The notes beneath the pieces were generated by a model, which was given only the letters and a program-made list of their open reading frames with translations, was not told the origin of the DNA and did not search any database. Below, piece by piece: positions 1 to 13,200 of a stretch of 64,000 nucleotides of DNA. The first letter of the stretch is position 1. Each line of letters starts with the position of its first letter. Location of the stretch: the NCBI GenBank assembly GCA_019054805.1, contig JAHQIY010000023.1, positions 1 to 64,000 on the forward strand. Direction: 5' to 3'. Made by a program: the position numbers and the translations under genes. The DNA comes from Brachionus manjavacas. Taxonomy: Eukaryota; Rotifera; Eurotatoria; Ploima; Brachionidae.

Positions 1-3000
1 TTCAATGTGCATAACTTTTCGAATCTTTGAGCTTTTTTCGATCTGTAAAAGCCAAAGTCAAGAAAAATGTCAAGATCGATCTATGGTATCTTGGGTTTTC
101 CAAAATTCGGTTGATTGCAAAAATTCTATTTGAAAACTGCAAAAAATGGGTTTTTTGCTCTTTTTCGAAGTCTCCTGTTTTCTTGTCCTTTTTACTTTTT
201 GGAATTTCTGTAAATTGTATCATGTTTAACTTTTTGCGCTCTTGAATTTGAGCTATTAATCATTATCGTAGCTAAAAAATTGATCATTCTGGGTAGTGCT
301 TTGAAAATTGAGTGCTTGGCAAACATTTCCGTAAAGTTTCCATTGCGTATAACTTTTCGAACCTTTGAGCTTTTTTCGATCCGTAAAAGTTAAAGTCAAG
401 AAAATGTCAAGATCTATCTGGCGGTAGTCTCAATTTTCCAAAATTCGAAAAATTGATTGTAAAAATCTATTTGAAATCTGTAAAAAAATGGGTTTTTTGC
501 TCTTTTTCGAAGTCCTCTAATTTTCTTGTCCTTTTGTTTTTGGACTTCTTGTAAATTGTATGTATGTTTAACCTCGCGCTCTTGAATTTGAGCCATTCAC
601 ATCATTGTCGTAGCTAAAAAATTGACCATTCTGCAGTGCTTCTCATTGAGTGCTTGGCAAACACTCATACTTCTCAATGTGCTACAACTCTTTCGAATTT
701 TCGAGCTTTTTTCGATCTGTAAAAGCCAAAGTCAAGAAAATGTCAAGATCTATCTGGTGGTATCTTGGGTTTTCCAAAATTCGAAAAATTGATTGCAAAA
801 AACCTATTTGAAAAACGTCAAAAAATGGGTTTTTTGCTCTTTTTCGAAGTCGCCTAAAATCTTGTCCTTTTTATTTTTTAGACTTCTGTAAATTGTATCA
901 TGTATAACTTTTTGCGCTCTTTATTTTGAGACATTAATCGTTATAGTAGCTAAAAAATTGACCATTCTGCAGTCCTTTGAAAATTAGGTCCTTGGCAAAC
1001 ACTTGTAAGTTTCCCATGTGCATAACTTTTCGAATCTTTGAGCTTTTTTCGAGTGCCTGTAAAAAGCCAAAGTCAAGAAAAAATGTCAAGATCTATCTGG
1101 TGGTATCTTGGGTTTTCCAAAATTCGAAAAATTGATTGCAAAAAACCTATTTGAAAGTGTAAAAAAATGGGTTTTTTGCTCTTTTTCGAAGTCGCCTCTA
1201 ATTTCTTGTTCCTTTTTACTTTTTGGACTTCTGTAAATTGTATCATGTATGGAACTTTTTAGCGCTCTTGAATTTGAGCTATTAATCATTATCGTAGCTA
1301 AAAAATTGACCATTCTGCAGTGACTTGAAAACTGAGTCCTTGGCAAACACTAGTAAGTTTCCAATGTGCATAACTTTTCGAATCTTTGAGCTTTTTTCGA
1401 TCTGTAAAAGCCAAAGTTAAGAAAATGTCAAGATCTATCTGGTTGTATCTTGATTTTTCCAAAATTCGAAAAATTGATTGCAAAAAACCCATTTGAAAAC
1501 TGTAAAAAAATGGGTTTTTTTCTCTTTTTCGAAGTCCCCTTGGTTCTTGTCCTTTTTATTTTTTAGACTTCTGTAAATTGTATCATGTATAACTTTTTGC
1601 GCTCTTTATTTTGAGACATTAATCGTTATAGTAGCTAAAAAATTGACCATTCTGCAGTCCTTTGAAAATTAGGTCCTTGGCAAACACTTGTAAGTTTCCC
1701 ATGTGCATAACTTTTCGAATCTTTGAGCTTTTTTCGATCTGTAAAAGCCAAAGTCAAGAAAATGTCAAGATCTATCTGGTGGTATATTGGGTTTTCCAAA
1801 ATTCAAAAAAATTGATTGCAAAAAACCTATTTGAAAACTGTAAAAAAATGGGTTTTTTGCTCTTTTTCGAAGTCCCCTAATTTCTTGTCCTTTTTACTTT
1901 TTGGACTTCTGTAAATTGAAACATTTATATCTTTTTGCGCTCTTGAATTTGAGCTATTAATCATTATCGTAGCTAAAAAATTGACCATTCTGCAGTGCTT
2001 TGAAAATTGAGTCCTTGGCAAACACTTGTAAGTTTCCCATGTGCACAACTTTTCGAATCTTTGAGCTTTTTTTTTCGATCTGTAAAAGCCAAAGTTCAGA
2101 AAATGTCCCTAAGATCTATCTGGTGAGTATCTTAGGTTTTCCAAAATCTCGAAAACTTGATTGCAAAAAACCTATTTGAAAACTGTAAAAAAAATGGGTT
2201 TTTGCTCTTTTTCGAAAGTCGCCTAATTTCTTTCGTCCTTTTTTGTTTTTTGGACTTCTGTAAATTGTATCATGTATAACTTTTATGCGCTCTTTGAATT
2301 TGAGTCCATTAATCATTATCGTAAAGCTAAAAAATTGACCATTCTGCAGTGCTTTGAAAAATTTGAGTGCTTGGCAAACACTGTAAGTTTCCCATGTGCA
2401 TAACTTCTTCGAATCTTTGAGCTTTTTTCGATCTGTAAAAAGCCAAAGTCGTTAAGAAAATGTCAAGATATCTGGTGGTATTCGGTGGCTTGGGTTTTCC
2501 AATAATTCGAAAAAACTTGATTGCAAAAAACCTATTTGAAAACTGTAAAAAAATGGGTTTTTTGCCCTTTTTTCGAAGTCGCCTAATTTCTTGTCCTTTT
2601 CTTATTTTTTTTGGACTTCTGTAAATTGTTTCATGTATAACTTTTTGCGCTCTTGAATTTTAGCTATTTAATCATTATCGTAGCTAAAAAATTGACCATT
2701 CCTGCAGTGACTTTGAAGAGACTTTGAGTCCTTGGCAAACGCTTGTAAGTTTACCATGTGCATAACTTTTTCGAATCTTTTGAGCTTTTTTTCGATCTGT
2801 AAAAGCCAAAGTCAAGAAAATGTCAAGATCTATCGGGTGGTATCTTGGGTTTTCCAAAATTCGAAAAATTGATTGCAAAAAACCTACTTTGAAAACTGAA
2901 AAAAAATGGGTTTTTTGCTCTTTTTCGAAAGTCCCCTAATTTCTTTGTCCTTTTATTTACTTTTTTGACTTCTGTAAATTGTATCATGTATAACGTCTTT

Positions 3001-4640
3001 TTGCGCTCTTGAATTTGAGCCATTACATCGTTATCGTAGCTAAAAAATTGACCATTCTGCAGTGCTTTGAAAATTGAGTGCTTGGCAAACACTTGTAAAG
3101 TTTCCCATGTGCATAACTTTTCGAATCTTTGAGCTTTTTTCGACTTCTGTAAAAGCCAAAGGCAAGAAAATGTCAAGATCTATCTGCGGTGGTATCTTCA
3201 AAATTCGAAAAAAATTTGATTGCAAAACCCATTCGAAACAAAAAATGGGTTTTTTTGCTCTTTTTCGAAGTCGCCTAATGTCCTTTTTTGGATTTTTTTT
3301 TGACTCCTGTAAATGTATCATGTAGAACTTTTTGCGCTCTTGAATTTGGAGCCATTAATCATTAATGTATTAGCTAAAATTGAATTTTCATTCTGCAGCG
3401 TGCAAAGTGACTGGGAATCACTTGAAAGTCCAATGTGCATAACTTTTCGAATCTTTGACCTTTTTTTGATCTGTAAAAGCCAAAGTCAAGAAAATGTCAA
3501 GATCTATCTGGTGGTATCTTAGGTTTTCCAAAATTCCGAAAAAATTGATTGCAAAAAACCTATTTGAAAACTGGGGAAAAAATTGGTTTTTTTCTCTTTT
3601 TCGAAGTCCCCTTATTTCTTGTCCTTTTTTCTTTTTGGACTTCTGTAATTTGTATCATGTTTAACTTTTTGCGTTCTTGAATTTGAGCTCATTAATGTGT
3701 TAAAAATTGACATCTGCAGTGTTGAAAATATATTTGGAAAATACTTTGCGTTTTCCCACAATTTTCGAATTTTTGCTTTTCGATCTGTGTTAAAAGTCAA
3801 GAAATGTCAGATCTATCTTGGTGGTATCTGTTTTCCAAAATCGGAAAAATTGATTGCAAAAAACCTATTTGAAAAATCCGTAAAAAAATGTATTTTAGTC
3901 CTTTTTATTTTTATTTTTAAATTTATTTTGAGCCATTATTAGATACGTAGCTAAAAAAATTGACCATTCTGTGCAGTGCTTTGAAAATTGAGTCCTTGGC
4001 AAACACTTGTAAGTTTCCCTGTGCATAACTTTTCGAATCTTTGAAAGCTTTTTTTCGATCTGTAAAAGCCATAAGTCAAGAAAAATGTCAAGATCTATCT
4101 GGTGGTATCTTAGGTTTTCCAAAATTCGAAAACTTGATTGCAAAAAACCTATCTGAAAACTGTAAAAAAAATGGGTTTTTTGCTCTTTTCGAAGTCGCCT
4201 AATTTCTCTTGTCCTTTTTTACTTTTTGGACTTCTGTAAATTGTATCAAGTGTATAACTTTTGCGCTCTTGAGATTTGAGCCATTAATCATTATCGTAGC
4301 TAAAAAATTGACCATTCTGCAGTGCTTGAAAATGTGAGTCCTTGGCAAACACTTGTAAGTTTCCCATGTGCATAACTTTTCGAATCTTTGAGCTTTTTTC
4401 GATCTGTAAGAAGCCAGGAAGTCAAGAAAATGTCAAAGATATATCTGGTGGTAACTTCGGTTTTCCAAAATTCGAAAAATTGATTGCATTAAACCTATTT
4501 GAAAACTTTTAAAAAATCGGGTTTTTTGCTCTTTTTCGAATTCGCCTAATTTCTTGTCCTTTTTACTTTTTGGACTTCTTGCTAAATTAAGTATCATGTA
4601 TTAACTTTTTGCGCTCTTTGAATTTGAGCCATTAATCATT
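1..4640 (-). repeat. Satellite array, left arm, degraded outer block
   Basis: These are tandem copies of the 336-337 bp satellite, read on the minus strand relative to the main array. Landmarks recur about every 330-340 bp: the CTGCAG-containing segment, the AGATCT-containing segment and the TTTTTCGAAGTC segment. From about 2,050 to 4,640 the copies carry many 1-4 base insertions and deletions, so landmarks drift in spacing, and one copy near 3,700-3,900 is shortened. The array runs off the left edge of the window, so its full length is unknown. No gene is supported: the open frames here are short, out of register between copies, and present on both strands. The decay fits an old array edge, or a poorly corrected read consensus. 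Confidence 0.93.
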
Positions 4641-7600
4641 ATCGTAGCTAAAAAATTGACCATTCTGCAGTGACTTCGAAGAACTGAGTGCTTGGCAAAC
4701 ACTTGTAAGTTTCCCATGTGCATAACTTTTCGAATCTTTGAGCTTTTTTCGATCTGTAAAAGCCAAAGTCAAGAAAATGTCAAGATCTATCTGGTGGTAT
4801 TCTTGGGTTTTCCAAAATTCGAAAACTTGATTGCAAAAAACCTATTTGAAAACTGTAAAAAAATGGGTTTTTTGCTCTTTTTCGAAGTTCCTAATTTCTT
4901 GTCCTTTTTACTTTTTGGACTTCTGTAAATTGTATCATGTATAACTTTTTGCGCTCTTGAATTTGAGCCATTAATCATTATCGTAGCTAAAAAATTGACC
5001 ATTCTTCAGTGCTTTGAAAATTGAGTCCTTGGCAAACACTTGTAAGTTTCCCATGTGCATAACTTTTCGAATCTTTGAGCTTTTTTCGATCTGTAAAAGC
5101 CAAAGTCAAGAAAATGTCAAGATCCATCTGGTGGTATCTTGGGTTTTCCAAAATTCGAAAATTTTATTGCAAAAAACCTATTTGAAAACTGTAAAAAAAT
5201 GGGTTTTTTGCTCTTTTACGAAGTCCCCTAATTTCTTGTCCTTTTTACTTTTTGGACTTCTGTAAATTGTATCATGTATAACTTTTTGCGCTCTTGAATT
5301 TGAGCTATTAATCATTATCGTAGCTAAAAAATTGACCATTCTGCAGTGCTTTGAAAATTGAGTGCTTGGCAAACACTTGTAAGTTTCCCATGTGCATAAC
5401 TTTTCGAATCTTTGAGCTTTTTTCGATCTGTAAAAGCCAAAGTCAAGAAAATGTCAAGATCTATCTGGTGGTATCTTGGGTTTTCCAAAATTCGAAAAAT
5501 TGATTGCAAAAAACCTATTTGAAAACTGTAAAAAAATGGGTTTTTTTCTCTTTTTCGAAGTCCCCTTGGTTCTTGTCCTTTTTACTTTTTGGACTTCTGT
5601 AAATTGTATCATGTATAACTTTTTGCGCTCTTGAATTTGAGCCATTAATCATTATCTTAGCTAAAAAATTGACCATTCTGCAGTGCTTTGAAAATTGAGT
5701 CCTTGGCAAACACTTGTAAGTTTCCCATGTGCATAACTTTTCGAATCTTTGAGCTTTTTTCGATCTGTAAAAGCCAAAGTCAAGAAAATGTCAAGATCTA
5801 TCTGGTGGTATCTTGGGTTTTCCAAAATTCGAAAAATTGATTGCAAAAAACCTATTTGAAAACTGTAAAAAAATGGGTTTTTTGCTCTTTTTCGAAGTCC
5901 CCTAATTTCTTGTCCTTTTTACTTTTTGACTTCTGTAAATTGTATCATGTATAACTTTTTGCGCTCTTGAATTTGAGCCATTAATCATTATCGTAGCTAA
6001 AAAATTGACCATTCTGCAGTGCTTTGAAAATTGAGTCCTTGGCAAACACTTGTAAGTTTCCCATGTGCATAACTTTTCGAATCTTTGAGCTTTTTTCGAT
6101 CTGTAAAAGCCAAATTCAAGAAAATGTCAAGATCTATCTGGTTGTATCTTGATTTTTCCAAAATTCGAAAAATTGATTGCAAAAAACCTATTTGAAAACT
6201 GTAAAAAAATGGGTTTTTTGCTCTTTTTCGAAGTCCCCTAATTTCTTGTCCTTTTTACTTTTTGGACTTCTGTAAATTGTATCATGTATAACTTTTTGCG
6301 CTCTTGAATTTGAGCCATTAATCATTATCGTAGCTAAAAAATTGACCATTCTGCAGTGCTTTGAAAATTGAGTCCTTGGCAAACACTTGTAAGTTTCCCA
6401 TGTGCATAACTTTTCGAATCTTTGAGCTTTTTCGATCTGTTAAAGCCAAAGTCAAGAAAATGTCAAGATCTATCTGGTGATATCTTGGGTTTTCCAAAAT
6501 TCGAAAAATTGATTGCAAAAAAACTATTTGAAAACTGTAAAAAATGGGTTTTTTGCTCTTTTTCGAAGTCCCCTAATTTCTTGTCCTTTTTACTTTTTGG
6601 ACTTCTGTAAATTGTATCATGTATAACTTTTTGCGCTCTTGAATTTGAGCCATTAATCATTATCGTAGCTAAAAAATTGACCATTCTGCAGTGCTTTGAA
6701 AATTGAGTCCTTGGCAAACACTTGTAAGTTTCCCATGTGCATAACTTTTCGAATCTTTGAGCTTTTTTCGATCTGTAAAAGCCAAAGTCAAGAAAATGTC
6801 AAGATCTATCTGGTGGTATCTTGGGTTTTCCAAAATTCGAAAAATTGATTGCAAAAAACCTATTTGAAAACTGTAAAAAAATGGGTTTTTTGCTCTTTTT
6901 CGAAGTCCCCTAATTTCTTGTCCTTTTTACTTTTTGGACTTCTGTAAATTGTATCATGTATAACTTTTTGCGCTCTTGAATTTGAGTCATTAATCATTAT
7001 CGTAGCTAAAAAATTGACTATTCTGCAGTGTTTCGAAATTGAGTGCTTGGCAAACGCTTGTAAGTTTCCCATGTGCATAACTTTTCGAATCTTTGAGCTT
7101 TTTCGATCTGTTAAAGCCAAAGTCAAGAAAATGTTAAGATCTATCTGGTGGTATCTTGGGTTTTCCAAAATTCGAAAAATTGATTGCAAAAAACCTATTT
7201 GAAAACTGTAAAAAAATGGGTTTTTTGCTCTTTTTCGAAGTCCCCTAATTTCTTGTCCTTTTTACTTTTTGGACTTCTGTAAATTGTATCATGTATAACT
7301 TTTTGCGCTCTTGAATTTGAGCCATTAATCATTATCGTAGCTAAAAAATTGACCATTCTGCAGTGCTTTGAAAATTGAGTCCTTGGCAAACACTTGTAAG
7401 TTTCCCATGTGCATAACTTTTCGAATCTTTGAGCTTTTTCGATCTGTTAAAGCCAAAGTCAAGAAAATGTCAAGATCTATCTGGTGATATCTTGGGTTTT
7501 CCAAAATTCGAAAAATTGATTGCAAAAAACCTATTTGAAAACTGTAAAAAAATGGGTTTTTTGCTCTTTTTCGAAGTCCCCTAATTTCTTGTCCTTTTTA

Positions 7601-10260
7601 CTTTTTGGACTTCTGTAAATTGTATCATGTTTAACTTTTTGCGCTCTTGAATTTGAGCCATTAATCATTATCGTAGCTAAAAAATTGACCATTCTGCAGT
7701 TCTTTGAAAATTGAATGCTTGGCAAACACTTGTTAGTATCCCATGTGCATAACTTTTCGAATCTCTGAGCTTTTTCGATCTGTTAAAGCCAAAGTCAAGA
7801 AAATGTCAAGATCTATCTGGTGGTAAAGTTTTCAAAACCTATTTGAAAACGTCAAAATTTTTGCTCTTTTTCGAAGTCCCCTAATTTCTTGTCCTTTTTA
7901 CTTTTTGGACTTCTGTAAATTGTATCATGTATAACTTTTTGCGCTCTTGAATTTGAGCCATTAATCATTATCGTAGCTAAAAAATTGACCATTCTGCAGT
8001 GCTTTGAAACTAATTGAGTCTGGCAAACACTTGTATGTTTCCCATGTGCATAATTTTTCGAATCTTTGAGCTTTTTTCGATCTGTAAAAGCCAAAGTCAA
8101 GAAAATGTCAAGATCTATCTGGTGGTATCTTGGGTTTTCCAAAATTCGAAAAATTGATTGCAAAAAACTTATTTGAAAACTGTAAAAAAATGGGTTTTTT
8201 GCTCTTTTTCGAAGTCCCCTAATTTCTTGTCCTTTTACTTTTTGGACTTCTGTAAATTGTATCATGTATAATTTTTGCGCTCTTGAATTTGAGCCATTAA
8301 TCATTATCGTAGCTAAAAAATTGACCATTCTGCAGTGCTTTGAAAATTGAGTCCTTGGCAAACACTTGTAAGTTTCCCATGTGCATAACTTTTCGAATCT
8401 TTGAGCTTTTTTTCGATCTGTAAAAGCCAAAGTCAAGAAAATGTCAAGATCTATCTGGTGGTATCTTGGGTTTTCCAAAATTCGAAAAATTGATTGCAAA
8501 AAACCTATTTGAAAACTGTAAAAAAATGGGTTTTTGCTCTTTTTCGAAGTCCCCTAATTTCTTGTCCTTTTTACTTTTTGGACTTCTGTAAATTGTATCA
8601 TGTATAACTTTTTGCGCTCTTGAATTTGAGCCATTAATCATTATCGTAGCTAAAAAATTGACCATTCTGCAGTGCTTTGAAAATTGAGTCCTTGGCAAAC
8701 ACTTGTAAGTTTCCCATGTGCATAACTTTTCGAATCTTTGAGCTTTTTTCGATCTGTAAAAGCCAAAGTCAAGAAAATGTCAAGATCTATCTGGTGGTAT
8801 CTTTAGTTTTCCAAAATTCGAAAAATTGATTGCAAAAAACCTATTTGAAAACTGTAAAAAAATGGGTTTTTTGCTCTTTTTCGAAGTCCCCTAATTTCTT
8901 GTCCTTTTACTTTTTGGACTTCTGTAAATTGTATCATGTATAACTTTTTGCGCTCTTGAATTTGAGCCATTAATCATTATCGAAGCTAAAAAATTGACCA
9001 TTCTGCAGTGCTTTGAAAATTGAGTCCTTGGCAAACACTTGTAAGTTTCCCATGTGCATAACTTTTCGAATCTTTGAGCTTTTTTCGATCTGTAAAGGCC
9101 AAAGTCAAGAAATTGTCAAGATCTATCTGGTGGTATTGGGTTTTCCAAAATTCGAAAATTGATTGCAAAAAACCTATTTGAAAACTGTAAAAAAATGGGT
9201 TTTTTGTTTCTTTTTCGAAGTCCCCTAATTTCTTGTCCTTTTTACTTTTTGGACTTCTGTAAATTGTATCATGTATAACTTTTTGCGCTCTTGAATTTGA
9301 GCTATTAATCATTATCGTAGCTAAAAAATTGACCATTCTGCAGTGCTTTGAAAATTGAGTCCTTGGCAAACACTTGTAAGTTTCCCATGTGCATAACTTT
9401 TCGAATCTTTGAGCTTTTTTCGATCTGTAAAAGCCAAAGTCAAGAAAATGTCAAGATCTATCTGGTGATATCTTGGGTTTTCCAAAATTCAAAAAAATTG
9501 ATTGCAGAAGACATATTTGAAAACTGTAAAAAAATGGGTTTTTTGCTCTTTTTCGAAGTCCCCTAATTTCTTGTCCTTTTTACTTTTTGGACTTCTGTAA
9601 ATTGTATCATGTATAACTTTTTGCGCTCTTGAATTTGAGCCATTAATCATTATCGTAGCTAAAATATTGACCATTCTGCAGTGCTTTGAAAATTGAGTCC
9701 TTGGCAAACACTTGTAAGTTTCCCATGTGCATAATTTTTCGAATCTTTGAGCTTTTTTCGATCTGTAAAAGCCAAAGTCAAGAAAATGTCAAGATCTTTC
9801 TGGTGGTATCTTGGGTTTTCCAAAATTCGAAAAATTGATTGCAAAAAACCTATTTGAAAACTGTAAAAAAATGGGTTTTTTGCTCTTTTTCGAAGTCCCC
9901 TAATTTCTTGTCCTTTTACTTTTTGGACTTCTGTAAATTGTATCATGTATAACTTTTTGCGCTCTTGAATTTGAGCCATTAATCATTATCGTAGCTAAAA
10001 AATTGACCATTCTGCAGTGCTTTGAAAATTGAGTCCTTGGCAAACACTTGTAAGTTTCCCATGTGCATAATTTTTCGAATCTTTGAGCTTTTTTCGATCT
10101 GTAAAAGCCAAAGTCAAGAAAATGTCAAGATCTATCTGGTGGTATCTTGGGTTTTCCAAAATTCAAAAAAATTGATTGCAAAAAACCTATTTGAAAACTG
10201 TAAAAAAATGGGTTTTTTGCTCTTTTTCGAAGTCCCCTAATTTCTTGTCCTTTTTACTTT

Positions 10261-10284
10261 ACTTAAAAAAAGCAAAAAAGAACC
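10261..10284 (-). repeat. Rare monomer variant with A-rich replacement (copy 1)
   Basis: In this monomer the usual TTTGGACTTC segment is replaced by an A-rich stretch beginning ACTTAAAAAAAGC and ending GAACC. The same replacement, with the same boundaries, occurs at 16,231-16,254. Two independent origins are unlikely, so it marks a duplicated or exchanged monomer within the left arm. Confidence 0.9.
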
Positions 10285-13200
10285 TGTAAATTGTATCATG
10301 TAGAACTTTTTGCGCTCTTGAATTTGAGCCATTAATCATTATCGTAGCTAAAAAATTGACCATTTGGCAGTGCTTTGAAAATTGAGTCCTTGGCAAACAC
10401 TTGTAAGTTTCCCATGTGCATAATTTTTCGAATCTTTGAGCTTTTTTCGATCTGTAAAAGCCAAAGTCAAGAAAATGTCAAGATCTATCTGGTGGTATCT
10501 TGGGTTTTCCAAAATTCGAAATATTGATTGCAAAAAACCTATTTGAAAACTGTAAAAAAATGGGTTTTTTGCTCTTTTTCGAAGTCCCCTAATTTCTTGT
10601 CCTTTTTTGTTTTTTGGACTTCTGTAAATTTTATCTTGTATAACTTTTTGCGCTCTTGAATTTGAGCCATTAATCATTATCGTAGCTAAAAAATTGACCA
10701 TTCTGCAGTGCTTTGAAAATTGAGTCCTTGGCAAACACTTGTAAGTTTCCCATGTGCATAACTTTTCGAATCTTTGAGCTTTTTTCGATCTGTAAAAGCC
10801 AAAGTCAAGAAAATGTCAAGATCTATCTGGTGGTATCTTTAGTTTTCCAAAATTCGAAAAATTGATTGCAAAAAACCTATTTGAAAACTGTAAAAAAATG
10901 GGTTTTTTGCTCTTTTTCGAAGTCCCCTAATTTCTTGTCCTTTTTGCTTTTTGGACTTCTGTAAATTGTATCATGTATAACTTTTTGCGCTCTTGAATTT
11001 GAGCCATTAATCATTATCGTAGCTAAAAAATTGACCATTCTGAAGTGCTTTGAAAATTGAGTCCTTGGCAAACACTTGTAAGTTTCCCATGTGCATTACT
11101 TTTCGAATCTTTGAGCTTTTTTCGATCTGTAAAAGCCAAAGTCAAGAAAATGTCAAGATCTTTCTGGTGGTACTTTGGGTTTTCCAAAATTCGAAAAATT
11201 GATTGCAAAAAACCTATTTGAAAACTGTAAAAAAGTGGGTTTTTGCTCTTTTTCGAAGTCCCCTAATTTCTTGTCCTTTTTACTTTTTGGACTTCTGTAA
11301 ATTGTATCATGTATAACTTTTTGCGCTGTTGAATTTGAGCCATTAATCATTACCGTAGCTAAAATATTGACCATTCTGCAGTGCTTTGAAAATTGAGTGC
11401 TTGGCAAACACTTGTAAGTTTACCATGTGCATAACTTTTCGAATCTTTGAGCTTTTTTCGATCTTTAAATGCCAAATTCAAGAAAATGTCAAGATCTATC
11501 CGGTGGTATCTTGGTTTTCCAAAATTCGAAAATTGATTGCAAAAACCTATTTGAAAACTGTAAAAATGGGTTTTTTGCTCTTTTTCGAAGTCCCCTAATT
11601 TCTTGTCCTTTTACTTTTTGGACTTCTGTAAATTGTATCATGTATAGCTTTTTGCGCTCTTGAATTTGAGCCATTAATCATTATCGAAGCTAAAAAATTG
11701 ACCATTCTGCAGTGCTTTGAAAATTGAGTCCTTGGCAAACACTTGTATGTTTCCCATGTGCATAACTTTTCGAATCTTTGAGCTTTTTTCGATCTGTAAA
11801 AGCCAAAGTCAAGAAAATGTCAAGATCTATCTGGTGGTATCTTTAGTTTTCCAAAATTCGAAAAATTGATTGCAAAAAACCTATTTGAAAACTGTAAAAA
11901 AATGGGTTTTTTGCTCTTTTTCGAAGTCCCCTAATTTCTTGTCCTTTTTACTTTTTGGACTTCTAAAAATTGTATCATGTATAACTTTTTGCGCTCTTGA
12001 ATTTTAGCCATTAATCATTATCGTAGCTAAAAAATTGACCATTCTGCAGTGCTTTGAAAATTGAGTCCTTGGCAAACACTTGTAAGTTTCCCATGTGCAT
12101 AACTTTTCGAATCTTTGAGCTTTTTTCGATCTGTAAAAGCCAAAGTCAAGAAAATGTCAAGATCTATCTGGTGGTATCTTTAGTTTTCCAAAATTCGAAA
12201 AATTGATTGCAAAAGCCTATTTGAAAACTGTAAAAAAATGGGTTTTTTGCTCTTTTTCGAAGTCCGTTAATTTCTTGTCCTTTTTACTTTTTGGACTTCT
12301 GTAAATTGTAGAATGTATAACTTTTTGCGCCTTGAATTTGAGCCATTAATCATTATCGTAGCTAATAAATTGACCATTCTGCAGTGCTTTGAAAATTGAG
12401 TCCTTGGCAAACACTTGTAAGTTTCCCATGTGCATAACTTTTCGAATCTTTGAGCTTTTTTGATCTGTAAAAGCCAAAGTCAAGAAAATGTCAAGATCTA
12501 TCTGGTGGTATCTTGGGTTTTCCAAAAATTCGAAAAATTGATTGCAAAAAACCTATTTGAAAACTGTAAAAAATGGGTTTTTTGCTCTTTTTCGAAGTCC
12601 CCTAATTTCTTGTCCTTTTTACTTTTTGGACTTCTGTAAATTGTATCATGTATAACTTTTTGCGCTCTTGAATTTGAGCCATTAATCATTATCGTAGCTA
12701 AAAAATTGACCATTCTGCAGTGCTTTGAAAATTGAGTCCTTGGCAAACACTTGTAAGTTTCCCATGTGCATAACTTTTCGAATCTTTGAGCTTTTTCGAT
12801 CTGTTAAAGCCAAAGTCAAGAAAATGTCAAGATCTATCTGGTGATATCTTGGGTTTTCCAAAATTCGAAAAATTGATTGCAAAAAACCTATTTGAAAACT
12901 GTAAAAAATGGGTTTTTTGCTCTTTTTCGAAGTCCCCTAATTTCTTGTCCTTTTTACTTTTTGGACTTCTGTAAATTGTATCATGTATAACTTTTTGCGC
13001 TCTTGAATTTGAGCCATTAATCATTATCGTAGCTAAAAAATTGACCATTCTGCAGTGCTTTGAAAATTGAGTGCTTGGCAAACACTTGTAAGTTTCCAAT
13101 GTGCATAACTTTTCGAATCTTTGAGCTTTTTTCGATCTGTAAAAGCCAAAGTCAAGAAAATGTCAAGATCTATCTGGTGGTATCTTGGGTTTTCCAAAAT

